Below are positions 47,180 through 59,234 of a stretch of DNA of 64,000 bases, piece after piece. Position numbers and translations under genes: made by a program. Within the stretch, counting starts at the first letter, position 1. Each line of letters starts with the position of its first letter. This DNA comes from Chlorella sorokiniana (taxonomy: Eukaryota; Chlorophyta; Trebouxiophyceae; Chlorellales; Chlorellaceae). The stretch spans positions 1,800,001 through 1,864,000 of the forward strand of contig CP084613.1 of assembly GCA_025917655.1 (NCBI GenBank). The letters run 5' to 3'. The notes below the pieces were generated by a model. That model did no database searches. It had not been told where the DNA came from and worked only from the letters and a program-made list of their open reading frames with translations.

Positions 47180-48831
47180 ATGATGTGTCAGCCAGGGGCG
47201 GTGCTCTGGATCGAGGAGGTCTTTGGCGACTGCATCTACAAGTGAGCGCTGAAGGCAGGCAGTGCTGACGTGCTATCAACTAGCGGCAAGCCCATGCATC
47301 CAGTTTGAACGTCAGCAGCGCTTGCATGCTGCGGTGCGGGTGTGGTGCCATGCCGACCGTCCTGCCCCGGCCACGCCCTGCCCGCCCCGCCCCGCCCGCA
47401 GCACGCGGGACATGGCTGGCTTCTGCTGCGGCCTGGCCAGCATCTGCTGCTGGCTGGTGGCACAGGTGCCCCAGCTGGTCCGCAATTACCGCACCCAGTC
47501 GGCCGAGGCGCTCAGTCCCTGGTTCCTGGCAGAGTGGCTGCTGGTGGGGGTGGCGGGGGGGGGGGGAGGGGGCGGAGGGGGCCGTGAACGCCTGCGTTGA
47601 GGTCGGGTGCGCCTCGTCCAGCCTCCCAAACCAAGTCCGCATTCACATCCCTGTGCGCCCCCTCCCCTTCCCCCCACAACCCCCAACCGCTCCCGAAGGG
47701 TGACACCTTCAACCTGCTGGGTGGTGAGTGGCAGGGTATATGGCGATCTGCTGGCACTGGCGTGTGCCTCGCGCCCCCTTCCGTCCTCCCTGCCCGTGCT
47801 AGAGACCCTGGCTCCCGGCCCCACCCCCACCCGCACGCAGCGCTGCTCAAGGGGGACCAGCCGCCCACCGTGGTGCTCACCGCACAGTACTTTGTGTGCG
47901 TGGACGCCGTCATGCTGGTGCAGTACCTGTACTACGTGTCGCTGCAGCACGCGAGACAGCGCGCACAGCAGGCCGCCACGCGACGTAGACGCCACCACCA
48001 CCACCACCACCACCACCACCACAGGCAGCGGCACAGTGGGGCCAGTGGCAGTGGCACGCAGCACCAGCAGCACAGCGATGGCGGCCAGGGCTGGGTGCCG
48101 CCCAGCGCTGGTGGAGGGCCGGTAGCATCAGCCGCCGAGCCTGCGCAGGGGTGTCGAGAGGGCGAGATCAGCGCTGCCAACGGCAGCAGCCTGGTGCCTG
48201 CGGCAGGCCCCGTGCGTGACGTGTCGTTCCGGCCACAGCGCGCGCTGGCATGCCTGGCCACGCTGCTGGTGCTGGCGCGCTTCCAAGGGGAGGGGGCGGC
48301 TGCAGGTTGATGGCATGCAGGACGGGCGGGGCGGGCGGCGGCTGCTGCTCATGGCGGCGCAGGCAGCGGGCACCAGCCTCACGGCGCGCGGCCCCGCCTG
48401 GACCCAGTGAGTGTGGCTGTCGAGGCCGCGCCCCGTCACTCAGCTCCGCCTGCAGCGTCGCCTGCTCACACCCTGCTCCGCCCCGTCCTGCCTGCTGCAG
48501 CACCGCCGGCACCGTGCTCGGCTACTGCTCCTCCGCCCTCTACCTCACCTCCCGCCTCTCCCAGATCTGCAAGAACCAGCAGCGCGGGTCGGCGGAGGGC
48601 CTGGCCATCTCCATGTTCCTCACCGCCATCGCCGCCAACTCCGCCTACGGCGCCTCCATCCTGCTGCGCTCCGCCACCTGGCCTCAGCTGCGCTCCTCCC
48701 TCCCCTGGCTCATCGGCAGCCTGGGCACCGTGTGCCTGGACCTCACCATCGCCGTCCAGGCGCGCTGGCTGGGCACAGCCGCCAAGCACCACCCCAGCGA
48801 CGAGGACGAGCCGCTGCTGTCGGGGCCCTGA
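47180..48831 (+). CDS. PQ-loop repeat transporter (SLC66/Ypq-like)
   Basis: Seven-span PQ-loop protein related to vacuolar/lysosomal basic amino acid exporters (PQLC2, yeast Ypq). ATG 47180 starts MMCQPGAVLWIEEVFGDCIY; the next exon gives GFCCGLASICCWLVAQVPQL with VRNYRTQSAEALSPWFLAEW, the first PQ loop. GDTFNLLG, FVCVDAVMLVQYLYYVSL, a long hydrophilic loop with ten consecutive His (48000-48029) and the C-terminal exon follow: GTVLGYCSSALYLTSRLSQI, CKNQQRGSAEGLAISMFLTA and SLGTVCLDLTIAVQARW, ending DEDEPLLSGP at TGA 48829-48831. The second loop has Ser-Gln (RLSQI) where the family has Pro-Gln. The end, DEDEPLL, resembles an acidic dileucine sorting signal for vacuole delivery. Substrate is inference. 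Confidence 0.87.
47993..48029 (+). repeat. CAC repeat encoding a ten-histidine tract
   Basis: A perfect run of CAC triplets within the loop between the two PQ-loop halves. It is preceded by RRR and followed by RQRH. It may be a simple slippage product or a metal-binding loop. Confidence 0.85.
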
Positions 48832-49278
48832 CTGCACGCACCCCGGCGTGGTGTGGGCGCTGTGGCCCACAAGGGGCCCCAACATTGCACTTACCGCACC
48901 CCTGATGCTGCACAACACACGCCAGCAGCAGCGGTGCTCACCCACCCAGGCTGCGGGTCTTGATAGTCTTGCTTGCTCCTCAGTGTGCTCATTGGTTCGT
49001 TTAAATCTCACAGGAACTTCACGAAGCATGCGCTGGCACTGACAGTTCCACGCCATGTCATGAGAGCTCAATGCCGCCCGCCGATGCCCCCTTCATGGCA
49101 GTGGCTCCCAAACGCGGGCTGCACAGTTTGGCAGACAATCACATACCTTGCCTACATTTTTGCACAGCGCTGCTGTCATCAAGCGACGTTGAGGACAAAA
49201 CGCCGATGAACACCGCAATCGCACGACACACTCTGCTGGGTTTGACCGGTGTTTGGGCACAGGAGAAGGTAGGAACTG
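48832..49278. other. Convergent spacer between the PQ-loop gene and VTE1
   Basis: About 450 bp between two stops, presumably 3' untranslated DNA of both genes. Nothing else is seen. Confidence 0.4.
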
Positions 49279-51240
<1,962 letters not shown>

Positions 51241-51591
51241 AGTAACACAGCTTGACACAAACAAGGCCGCCAATGCACCGTACATTCGGGCGAACGATAG
51301 CAAAGCACGAGTGGTCGACTACAAAGCACGCGCAGCAGGAAGTCCCTTCCACATGCTCCTCCTACAATGCGTATCGTGCTGTTGTGGGCCACCTGACCTC
51401 ATTATAGCCTTCAGCTCTCATTCTTCGACACAAAACCTCAGTTTTATCCTGTACGCTGTGGTCTGACTGCTGGCCTGTGCGCCTTGCTTGGATTTTCTCA
51501 AGCACTACTGTGACGCAAAACCATCAGGGCTGACATATCCTTGTAGGGCGCAGCAAGTGTCAAGGACACGGCACTGAACTTGGGCTGGGCC
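51241..51591. promoter_or_regulatory. Shared upstream region of VTE1 and the GGCT-like gene
   Basis: About 350 bp between divergent starts, with an A/T-richer patch near 51395-51460. No named element. Confidence 0.4.
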
Positions 51592-52397
51592 ATGACGGCC
51601 TTTGTGTATGGTGAGCATCTGGCCTTTGAGGCCCTGCACAATGTGATGTGCCCACCACCCGCTCACTTATCCCAATTGCAGGAACGCTCATGTTTCCAGA
51701 GGTCAGTTGAATTGACTCAGCAAGTTGCCACCCATGAGCGAGGCATGTGTAATTGTTGCACCTGCGCTTCCACTCCTCCAGCCCTTTCAACCTTCTGGCG
51801 GTGTGCAGGTGCTGCATGCCCTCATCAACCGTGTGCCTCGTGCGGAACCAGCGGTGATCCGTGGCTACCAGCGGTACCGTATTAGGGGTCAGGTGTTCCC
51901 AGGCACCATCCGCGCGGGCCCCACCTCTAGAGTGCAAGGCCTGGTTCTTTTCGACCTGACGCCACCCGAGCTCGAGGTGTGGCACAGCGTCGCCGCGCCA
52001 CCAGCAGCACTGCAGTTGCCTGCTTGGCCCGATGCGCGGGCTCCCGCTGCTTCTCCTCGCCTCTACAAAGTCCATCCTCCCCCTTTTCCAGATGTTTGAC
52101 GAGTTTGAGGGCGATGAGTACTTCAAGGACAGGGTGCAGGCGGAGCTGGACAGCGGCGGCACCTGCGATGCTGTTGTGTACCTCTGGCAGGACAGCCTGC
52201 ACAGCTACCTGTGCGGCGAGTGGGACCCGCAAACATTTTCTGATGTGGAGCTACCCCGCTACGTTGCCATGTGCGAGCGATTCGCGGCAGACGTGAGGCA
52301 GCAGAGAGGGTGGAAGGGCCGGTTCCTGACAAGCCCCTCCGAAGCCGAGGAGGTGGGCGGACAGCACCAGCACGCAGCGGGTGCCAGCACACAATGA
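51592..52397 (+). CDS. AIG2-like gamma-glutamylcyclotransferase-fold protein
   Basis: Small protein of the AIG2/GGCT family, whose members cleave gamma-glutamyl amino acids or amines to 5-oxoproline. Four exons: 51592-51610, 51682-51701, 51809-51976 and 52092-52397. The spliced N-terminus MTAFVYGTLMFPEVLHALIN contains the family's YGTLM loop. YRIRGQVFPGTIRAGPTSRV, VQGLVLFDLTPPELEMFDEF (with the conserved acidic E-FEGDEY segment and the catalytic-type Glu) and VYLWQDSLHSYLCGEWDP follow. Length is about 170 residues, normal for the family. No targeting peptide. Donors and acceptors are all GT-AG and the frame is intact, so this model is one of the safest here. Exact substrate is unknown. Confidence 0.88.
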
Positions 52398-53017
52398 ACC
52401 TTCTCACTGAGACTCTATGGTATTACATGCTGTGGAACAGACCAAGCAGCATGGCAAATTTTGCAGATGTATAGGTGTGAGATTATAGTACGTGTGACTG
52501 CTGCGGTGCAGCTTGCTAGGTGCTTGATAAAACACAGTGCTTCAAGTGCTGGGGGCGCGGGGGCTGGCGGCGCGGGGGTGGGCGCGTTTGCAGAGCATGC
52601 CAAAACTCTTTGAGGTACCAAGTGGGCCAGGACTGCATGCTGAATGAGGAGCAAAACAGGCATTGGACGTGGGTGACAGAAGTGGGAGGCCAAGCTGTGC
52701 ACGATGGCAGAGCCAGAACGCATACATAGTAAGAATGAAATGAATCAAATATATTAGAGAAGAGAGTGTGCATGACAGTGGAGGAGGTGGATGGGTGACT
52801 GCGTTGCATAGGAGGGGGAGGGGGTGGGGGCGCCCATGCAGATATGGCGCGCGGCAAAATCGTTCGAAGGCATCCAGCCAAAAACTGCAACCTCCTGCTG
52901 CACCATTCCTGCAACATTACTCTAGTCACAAAAAGGCGGGAATCCTACTAGTGGAAGCGATGCTGCGAGGAAGGACGCTCCTGCAGTATGCGAGTGGTTC
53001 TGCCGCTGCAGATCAAA
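52398..53017. other. Convergent spacer between the GGCT-like and DUF506 genes
   Basis: About 620 bp of likely 3' untranslated and intergenic DNA, with G-rich low-complexity patches at 52545-52585 and 52785-52830. No gene is supported. Confidence 0.4.
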
Positions 53018-54221
53018 CTACATGTGCATGCTAGCCTGCCAATGTTGAAAGTGGCATGCTGAGCTATGCGGCCGCACAAGTGGGTTGCGCGGCCACCGCT
53101 GGCTGGTGAGCGCCGCGGCGCACCACGCGGGTCGTGGCTCAAACCAGCTGGGGTTGAGAACACCACCGGCACTGGCGCTGCTTCCTCCTGGCTGTGCACT
53201 GGCTGCCAGCGTGAAGTGCTTGTAGGCAGGGTGGGGGTTGGAGGCGCGACGGAGGCCTGCTGCCTCCAGGCTACGGGACAGCAGGGACGTGCGGCGCTGC
53301 GCCGATGCATCCCCCGCTGCATGGTCGTGGTGAGTGGGTGTGGTCGGCGCGCTGCTGGTCGCCATATCTGCCACCTGCTGCACCAGGAGGCTGCTGGGCA
53401 AGCATGCCTCCTGCTGGCCACAGCACCAAGCCGAGCCTTCCGGGGCCCCTGACCCAGCACCACAAGCGCAGCTGCTGCAGGGCGCCGCCGCCGAGGGCTG
53501 CCAGGCCACACGCCTTCGACACAAGTCTGTGGCGCCTCTTTGCGCGGCTGCCACTTGGTTAGGATAGCGCGTTGCTCGCGCCAGGGTGGCAGGGCCTGCC
53601 CTTGCTGCCGGAAACTCTGCTCCATCTCTCGGCTCACCCACTCCACCAGCTGCTGCAGCTGCTGCCGGGTGCCCACAAAGGCGCGGGGCAGGGCGTCGTG
53701 CAGTGCCTCAAAGCGTGGGGAGGGTGAGGCCGTCACAAACTGCGGGTGGCACAGGAAAAGCGTGTCATTCACCCGGCCACGGTGAGAGCGGCAGCACAGG
53801 CACGCGCGGCGTGAGTTGGGCGCGGAAGTCACACCTGGCAGGCGAAGTGTGGGTCTACCACCATACTTGGCTGGTGTTCAGCAGTTGTCACCACAAGAAA
53901 ACATGCCGCAGATTGCGGAACGCGGCTGTGCCAATTCCACCGCCGCACGATTGCACGACCACCACGCGGTGACCACGGGCAGTCAGCAGTGGCGCCAGTT
54001 CTGCAGCACTGCACTCCTCTCCCATCACCAAGCTGTGCTTCAGCATGCACAGCTCAACGTCCCTCGTGAGCTGCGTTACGGGGTTGAAGGACGTTTGAAG
54101 GACTTGTAATAGTAGTGGCGTCTCGGCGGCTGGCTATGGCGGCTGACGTTGCCCACATTTTGTTGGAGGAATTCCGACCTCCCGGCCTCACCTGTTCTTG
54201 GAATGAGCATACTGGCTTCAT
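53018..54221 (-). CDS. DUF506 PD-(D/E)XK nuclease-like protein
   Basis: Member of the plant DUF506 family, predicted to have a PD-(D/E)XK nuclease-like fold; molecular activity is not established. A first exon from ATG 54221 (MKPVCSFQEQ) joins in phase to PAAETPLLLQVLQTSFNPVT, LKHSLVMGEECSAAELAPLL and FRNLRHVFL; a one-base shift near 53895 leads to VVTTAEHQPSMVVDPHFACQ, which holds the conserved Asp-Pro-His-Phe of the fold. The next exon carries FVTASPSPRFEALHDALPRA, FVGTRQQLQQLVEWVSREME, then ALPPWREQRAILTKWQP, the family's diagnostic PPWR...KW block. The C-terminal ~190 residues are Ser/Ala/Pro-rich with no known domain, and the stop (53018 in one frame, 52948 in another) is uncertain. Confidence 0.78.
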
Positions 54222-54628
54222 CAAGTATCGCAAATGACTGCGAATGAGGCCATCATGTGGGGAGAGCTATAGCTGGCGCCTGGTTCAACCTGCGGCAGAG
54301 CAACACACGGGAGCTCAAAGGCTGCGGGTCAAGTGTCGTATGCTCATTATAGGAATACTGCCGAGACAAGGACTTTTTCAAGCCCTCCCACCTCAACCTC
54401 CAAACTGAACACAAGTGACATCGCTTGCGGAAGGCTCGTGAAACCCTGCTACACTTGGAAACAATCCCGGCCGACAAGTAGGCAAATGTGTAGCGAATCG
54501 TGGTGCGATGCGAGACTCTCATGCGGATGCTGTGGGAGACTCTTCACCGTCTTAGTGGCGCCAGGTTGTTCTCAGCCACATTCAGCTGTCCAGAATTGCA
54601 GAATCGTGATATAAGGCAGTGCATTGCA
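54222..54628. other. Spacer between USE1 stop and DUF506 start
   Basis: About 400 bp of tandem-gene spacer. It should contain the USE1 3' end and the DUF506 promoter. No coding pattern. Confidence 0.4.
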
Positions 54629-56206
54629 TCACAACTCATAGTGATGCTCGTAGTCTGGTGTACGGCTGCCTGGCGCTGCATGTGCCGTTGGCGGGGTCGC
54701 CTGGGCTGGCGCGGGTGCAGGGCTCCGCACAGGGGCATGAAAGCCAGCGAGGCGGGTTAATTTGATGAAGACGTACATGCCTGGAGAGCGGTGGAGGAAA
54801 AGGCGGCATCAGCGGCAGGGGGCAGCAACAGGGTCCAAGTTCGCGAGGTGGCAGGCGTTCACCCTCGCCGGCTGCAGCGCACACAGGCAGCCAGCAGCAC
54901 TGAGCTCTGAGAGCTTGCAGGTCTGCCAAGCACGCGAGTGCCAGGGGCCGCCCACCCGCGAAGAGCAGCCCGATGGCGAGCATCACGAGGCAGGTGAGGC
55001 AGAAGTTGGCCCGCCCTCGCTTGTGGATGGCTGTGGCGCGCTGCTTGCTGTCCCGCGTTTTCTGTGCAAGGAGCATGCGGTAGAGGTCACCAGACGGTGG
55101 CGGCCGCTCGACAGTTCGGTGTGGATGGGTAAGGTGAAGCCTGGGACAAACATGGACAGCAGCATGCGAGATCAGTGCGCCCGGGGCCCACCCACCTGCA
55201 GGCTCGTGTCCAGCGCCGCCTCGGCGCCTTCCAGCAGCATCCCCGTTCTCGTAGCTTGCCCTCAACAGCCAGCGTGCTGTCCTTGAGCCGCGCCGCCAGG
55301 CCCGCCAGCTCCTCAGTCAGATCTTCCTGCAGCCAGCCAAGGGGCAGCCCTCTAGAAGCAGGGTGTCATGGGCGGCGAGGGCTGCGCATGCCTTCCCCCA
55401 CATGGGCCAGTAGCTGACAGGCTGAGAGAAAAAGAAGAGCGAGCAGCGGGGTAGCAGCTCACATGCAGTTGCTGCTGTGTTTGCAAGCGGCTTTGTTTGC
55501 TGTCGGCTGCCGGCTCAGGCTCCCTTGCGGGCGGTGCCCGAGCATCAGGCCGGGCCTCTCGCGGTGCTGGTGGCGCAGCCTGCTGCACCGCAGACAGCTG
55601 CGGCGTTCGCGCCACTGGCACTGGCCGCAACACAGGTGCCACGTGCGGCGCTGTGGGTGCTGCAGGGCCTGGCCGGCTGCCTGTCCCTCCACGCGTGTTG
55701 GGCAGCAGCAGCTGCTGCTGACCTGCAAGTGGTACCGTCGCTGTGCTGCAAAATGCCGGCAAGTCTGGCCTTTTCAGCTGCTTGGCAAGGCCCTCAACAT
55801 GCATCTCATATGCCTCCAACGTATGCTGCGGAATCCTGCTCCCGGAGAGGGGGAATGAAAGTGTGGCAGGCGGCAGGGGCAAACCTTCGCGCGGACAAAC
55901 ATGAGGGCAGTGTGCGCACCTGCCGCCTGCTGTTGTTAGCAAATCTAACAACTGCTCCTGCAGTGTTTCTACATACTGCAAAAGCAACATGACAGCTATT
56001 CAGCTTGCTACCTTAACAGCCTACGCAAGTGGGCACCGGCAGCGGCAGCTGCTCACGTGGTGGAAGATAGGGCTTTCCTGCCAGCTATCGCTCAGGTCGG
56101 GTCTTGCCGGTGATGTGCCTGCCACAATGTCTTCGCATGAGGCCAGGAGGCGCCGAAAGGCCACCTCTGCGAAGAGCCCCGAGCTTGGGGAAGGCAGCTC
56201 GCCCAT
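54629..56206 (-). CDS. USE1: USE1-like ER SNARE
   Basis: Qc-type SNARE of the ER that works with syntaxin 18/Ufe1 and the Dsl1/NRZ tether in Golgi-to-ER retrograde fusion. ATG 56206 gives MGELPSPSSGLFAEVAFRRL and ARPDLSDSWQESPIFHH. YVETLQEQLLDLLTTAGG, IPQHTLEAYEMHVEGLAKQL, an Ala/Pro-rich linker, then the SNARE region EDLTEELAGLAARLKDSTLA, the KTRDSKQRATAIHKRGR stretch and a membrane span ANFCLTCLVMLAIGLLFAG follow. The last exon, in phase, continues MYVFIKLTRLAGFHAPVRSP and ends EHHYEL at TGA 54629-54631. That gives about 45 residues after the span, longer than the usual few, with a C-terminus resembling a weak K/HDEL-type signal. ATG6 diverges only 159 bp away. Confidence 0.8.
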
Positions 56207-56365
56207 GACTATTCCGAAAGTAGGTTATAAGTGATCTGACCAGGATATAGGGCCGATGGCCGTTCAGAAACTCCTGCTTTAGAAGGAACGGGAGCGACAC
56301 GCTGGCAAGGGAGCTTCTTCTTCTTTGTAGCCTCCACCCGCTCCCCTTCAACACTTGGTGCATTC
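56207..56365. promoter_or_regulatory. 159-bp shared upstream region of USE1 and ATG6
   Basis: The shortest divergent spacer in the window. Both 5' untranslated regions and both core promoters must lie within it or overlap the neighbouring first exons, so regulation of the two genes is very likely coupled. No element can be named from sequence alone. Confidence 0.55.
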
Positions 56366-58567
56366 ATGGCAGAATCTAATGCGTTGCTGCAATGTCAGCA
56401 GTGCAAAGCCCGCCTGCAGCTAGGAGAGCACGAAGCTGGGCTCCGCTTCTCGGGGAGCGGGTCGGGACTGTCAGCCCCCTTAGAAGAATCCTTTCTGGTC
56501 CTGGGAAGCGGATATGACGCGTCCAGCGCAGGCAAAGCCCACTCCCAGGCTGTCAGCGCGCCCAGCGGCGACGGCATCGCAGGCAAGTTTGTGCTGTGGG
56601 CCCTGGTTTGGTTTGGTTGACTGTTCATGCGCAAATGGTGTAAGCTTTGCTCCCTGTAGGACCATCTCCCCGTCGGTTGGAGGAGTCGTTTGTGGTGCTT
56701 CCGGGGCCAGCGGCAGCGGGCGCGCAGGCGCTGGCGCCCGCTCAGCTCTGCTGGAAGGCGCCCCTGGCAGCGTGCAGCGCGGCGCGTTTGACCAACACAT
56801 GCGGGCGGCGGCACGCGTGTTCGAGCTGGCCAGCGGGGAGGTGGGGTTGGAGCTTCCGCTGTGCATTGAGTGCGCGGGGAGGTGCACCGGGAGCTGGAGG
56901 CTCAGCTGGCAGAGCTGCAGCAGGTGGGCACCCGCGACAATCATGCACAGGGTGTTGGGTGCCAACTGTGGCGAAAGGCTGCGTTGGCAGACAGCTTAGC
57001 GGACAGCGGTTTCAGCGTCGGCTGGGTGGGACGGCTGCGCGCTGCGCGAGGCCTGGCCCCCAGCCCTTCTGCGGCGGCCCCTCCCCTGCCGCAGGAGGTG
57101 TCTGCCTACGAGGCCGCCCTGCAGCGGCTGGAGGCGGGCGGCTCGCGCCCCTGGACCAGCCCGCCCTCCAGCGGGAGGTGGACGCGGCGCAGGGCGAGCT
57201 GGCGCGGGAGCGGTGCGCTGCGGTGGAGCTGCCCAGGGGCAGGGGTGGGGGTTGGGGGCCGCACCCTGGCGCCCCTGCTCGCCGTTGCCGTTGCCGCTGC
57301 TGCGCGGGCCCCCAGTGCCTGCACAGCACATTGCCAGGTGCCCACGGGCCCCACCACTCACCCACCATCCTGGGTCCCCTTTCTGCCGACGTATCGTGCA
57401 GGGAACGCGCGGCCGCGTCGGAGCGCGAGCTGGCGGCGGCGCGTGCCGAGCTGGCGGCGCTGGAGGCGGCAGCGGGGGAGCTGGGGGGCAGGAGCAGCGC
57501 TATTGGCACGCCTTCAACGACCTCCAGATGCGGCTGAGGGGGCACCTGGAGGAGCGGGATGCGCTGGAGCACAGGTGTGGGTGTGTGTGGGTGTGTGCGG
57601 GGGGGCCACGGGGGCTGCTCTGTGCACGCCCACCCCACAGCCTGTCTTTGACAGCCTTCACAATCCTTGCTGTGCCTCAGCCCCTTGCCTGCCCCCAGCG
57701 CAACCCCCCTCCCTTCCCTCAGGCTGGGGGCCAGCAGCTCCGCGCTGGCCATGCTGCGCCGCACCAACGTGCACGCCGACCTCTTCCGCATCTGGTTTGA
57801 CGGCGCCTGCGGCACCATCTCGGGCCTGCGCCTGGGACGCACCGCGCAGCAGGCGGTGGAGTGGGACGAGATCAACGCGGCCTGGGGCCAGGCGGTGCTG
57901 CTGCTGGCCACGCTGGCGCGGGTGGGCGGCCCCTCCCTCGCTGTGCTCATGTGTTCATTTGGGGAATGGAGGACCGCAGGCGTGGCGGCGGGCCAGCAAC
58001 ATGCGTGCGCTGGTACCAGAGAGCAGCCTGAGTTGCGCAGCCATTTGTTGCAAGAAGGTCGGCAGCCTGCGACGCTCATGCTGCTCCCTTCCTCGCCCCC
58101 GCCGGCCCTGCCCGCAGGCCTGCGGCGTCCAGTTCCGGCGGTACCGCCTGCTGCCGCGTGGCAGCTACCCGCAGGTGGCCGAGGCACGTGGCGGCGCCGT
58201 GCACGACCTGTACGGCCCCGCTTCCAAGTTCCTGTGCGCCTCCTACGACCGCGCCCAGGTGGGCTTCCTGGCCTGCCTCCAGGAGTTTGCCGACTGGCTG
58301 GCGCAGCGCGGCGGCGCCGACGGGCAGGGGCGGCGCTTTGCGCTGCCCTGCCCCATCGAGGGCGACCGCGTGGCGGGGCTCACCATCCGCCTCATGTTCA
58401 ACAAGGACAAGGCGTGGACGCGCGCCCTCAAGCACATGCTGGTGGACCTCAAGTGGGTGCTCAAGCACGCGCTGGCGCTGATGCAGGCGCGCGGGGGGCG
58501 GCGCCGCGCGCCACACGCCCCTCGCCCCAACCACACACCACCCACCGGTGGCAGCACTGCAGCGTGA
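56366..58567 (+). CDS. ATG6: Beclin-1 / autophagy protein ATG6
   Basis: Core subunit of the class III phosphatidylinositol 3-kinase complexes acting in autophagy and vacuolar sorting. Exon 1 (56366-56582) has the first CxxC, LLQCQQCKARL, and ends at a GC-AG intron (56583-56659). RRLEESFVVLPG, RGAFDQHMRAAARVFELASG and the second CxxC, LPLCIECAG, follow, then the coiled coil EVHRELEAQLAELQQ, VSAYEAALQRLEAGG, ALQREVDAAQGELARER and AAASERELAAARAELAALEA. The evolutionarily conserved domain includes QRYWHAFNDLQMRLRGHLEE, NVHADLFRIWFDGACGTISG, VEWDEINAAWGQAVLLLATL, YRLLPRGSYPQVAEARG and LVDLKWVLKHALALMQAR. Three single-base losses in G/C runs (near 56875, 57150, 57485) interrupt the raw frame. The end at 58567 follows a short basic low-complexity tail. 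Confidence 0.93.
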
Positions 58568-59234
58568 GGACTTTGCCGGGCGCCGGGTGCGCCCCAGGGC
58601 GTGCACGGCCCTGGGTGGACGCCGCAGCAGTGGGCGCGGCGCTGACCGCTGGCGCTTGTGCACTGCCCACCAGCCCCCTGCATTTGCTGGCATGCTGGCT
58701 TTGCACCCCCACCAGCCATGTCCGCTGCCCCTTCTTGCATCCCTTGCGCCTCTTCTGATGTTACATCAGACCTCTGCACTCCCAGCTTGGATCCTGCGAC
58801 TGCGCTCTGTGGAGGCACACACCACCGCCACCCCACCTCCCAGTCCGCGCCTGCTGGACGGCGCTTCACGGTGCAACAACTGGCTGCATCCCTGGCTTGG
58901 CACTTTTCCTGGGTGCGGCGGCCAGCCGGTGGTCGCTGGCCAGCAGCATGGCGCCCACAGCAGCCCGGGTGTGGGCCGACGGCCAGGTGGACAAGGCAGG
59001 CACCAATGAAATGATGGGGGAGGGGGATGGGGTCAGGTGTTCCACGGGCGGTGGAAGGGTGGGCGGGGAAGGAGAGCTGTGCGCATGGCATGTGAGTAGG
59101 TGGGCAGAGAGCGCAGACGGGCGGCCATTGACGCAAGCACCGTCAATCAAGCGCTCTGCTGAAGGCTGACAGCAAGGGCTTCACACATTGGCGCAATGGC
59201 GTGGAGCACAAAGGCGGAGCAGCGGAGACGGTGT
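58568..59234. other. Convergent spacer between ATG6 and the CFAP73-like gene
   Basis: About 670 bp. Overlapping open frames on both strands are typical of GC-rich non-coding DNA; none has a domain or supported start. Presumed 3' untranslated and intergenic DNA. Confidence 0.4.

Noticed and set aside
58548-59150. Overlapping open frames on both strands after ATG6
   Set aside because: No conserved pattern on either strand; explained as shadow frames in the convergent 3' spacer.
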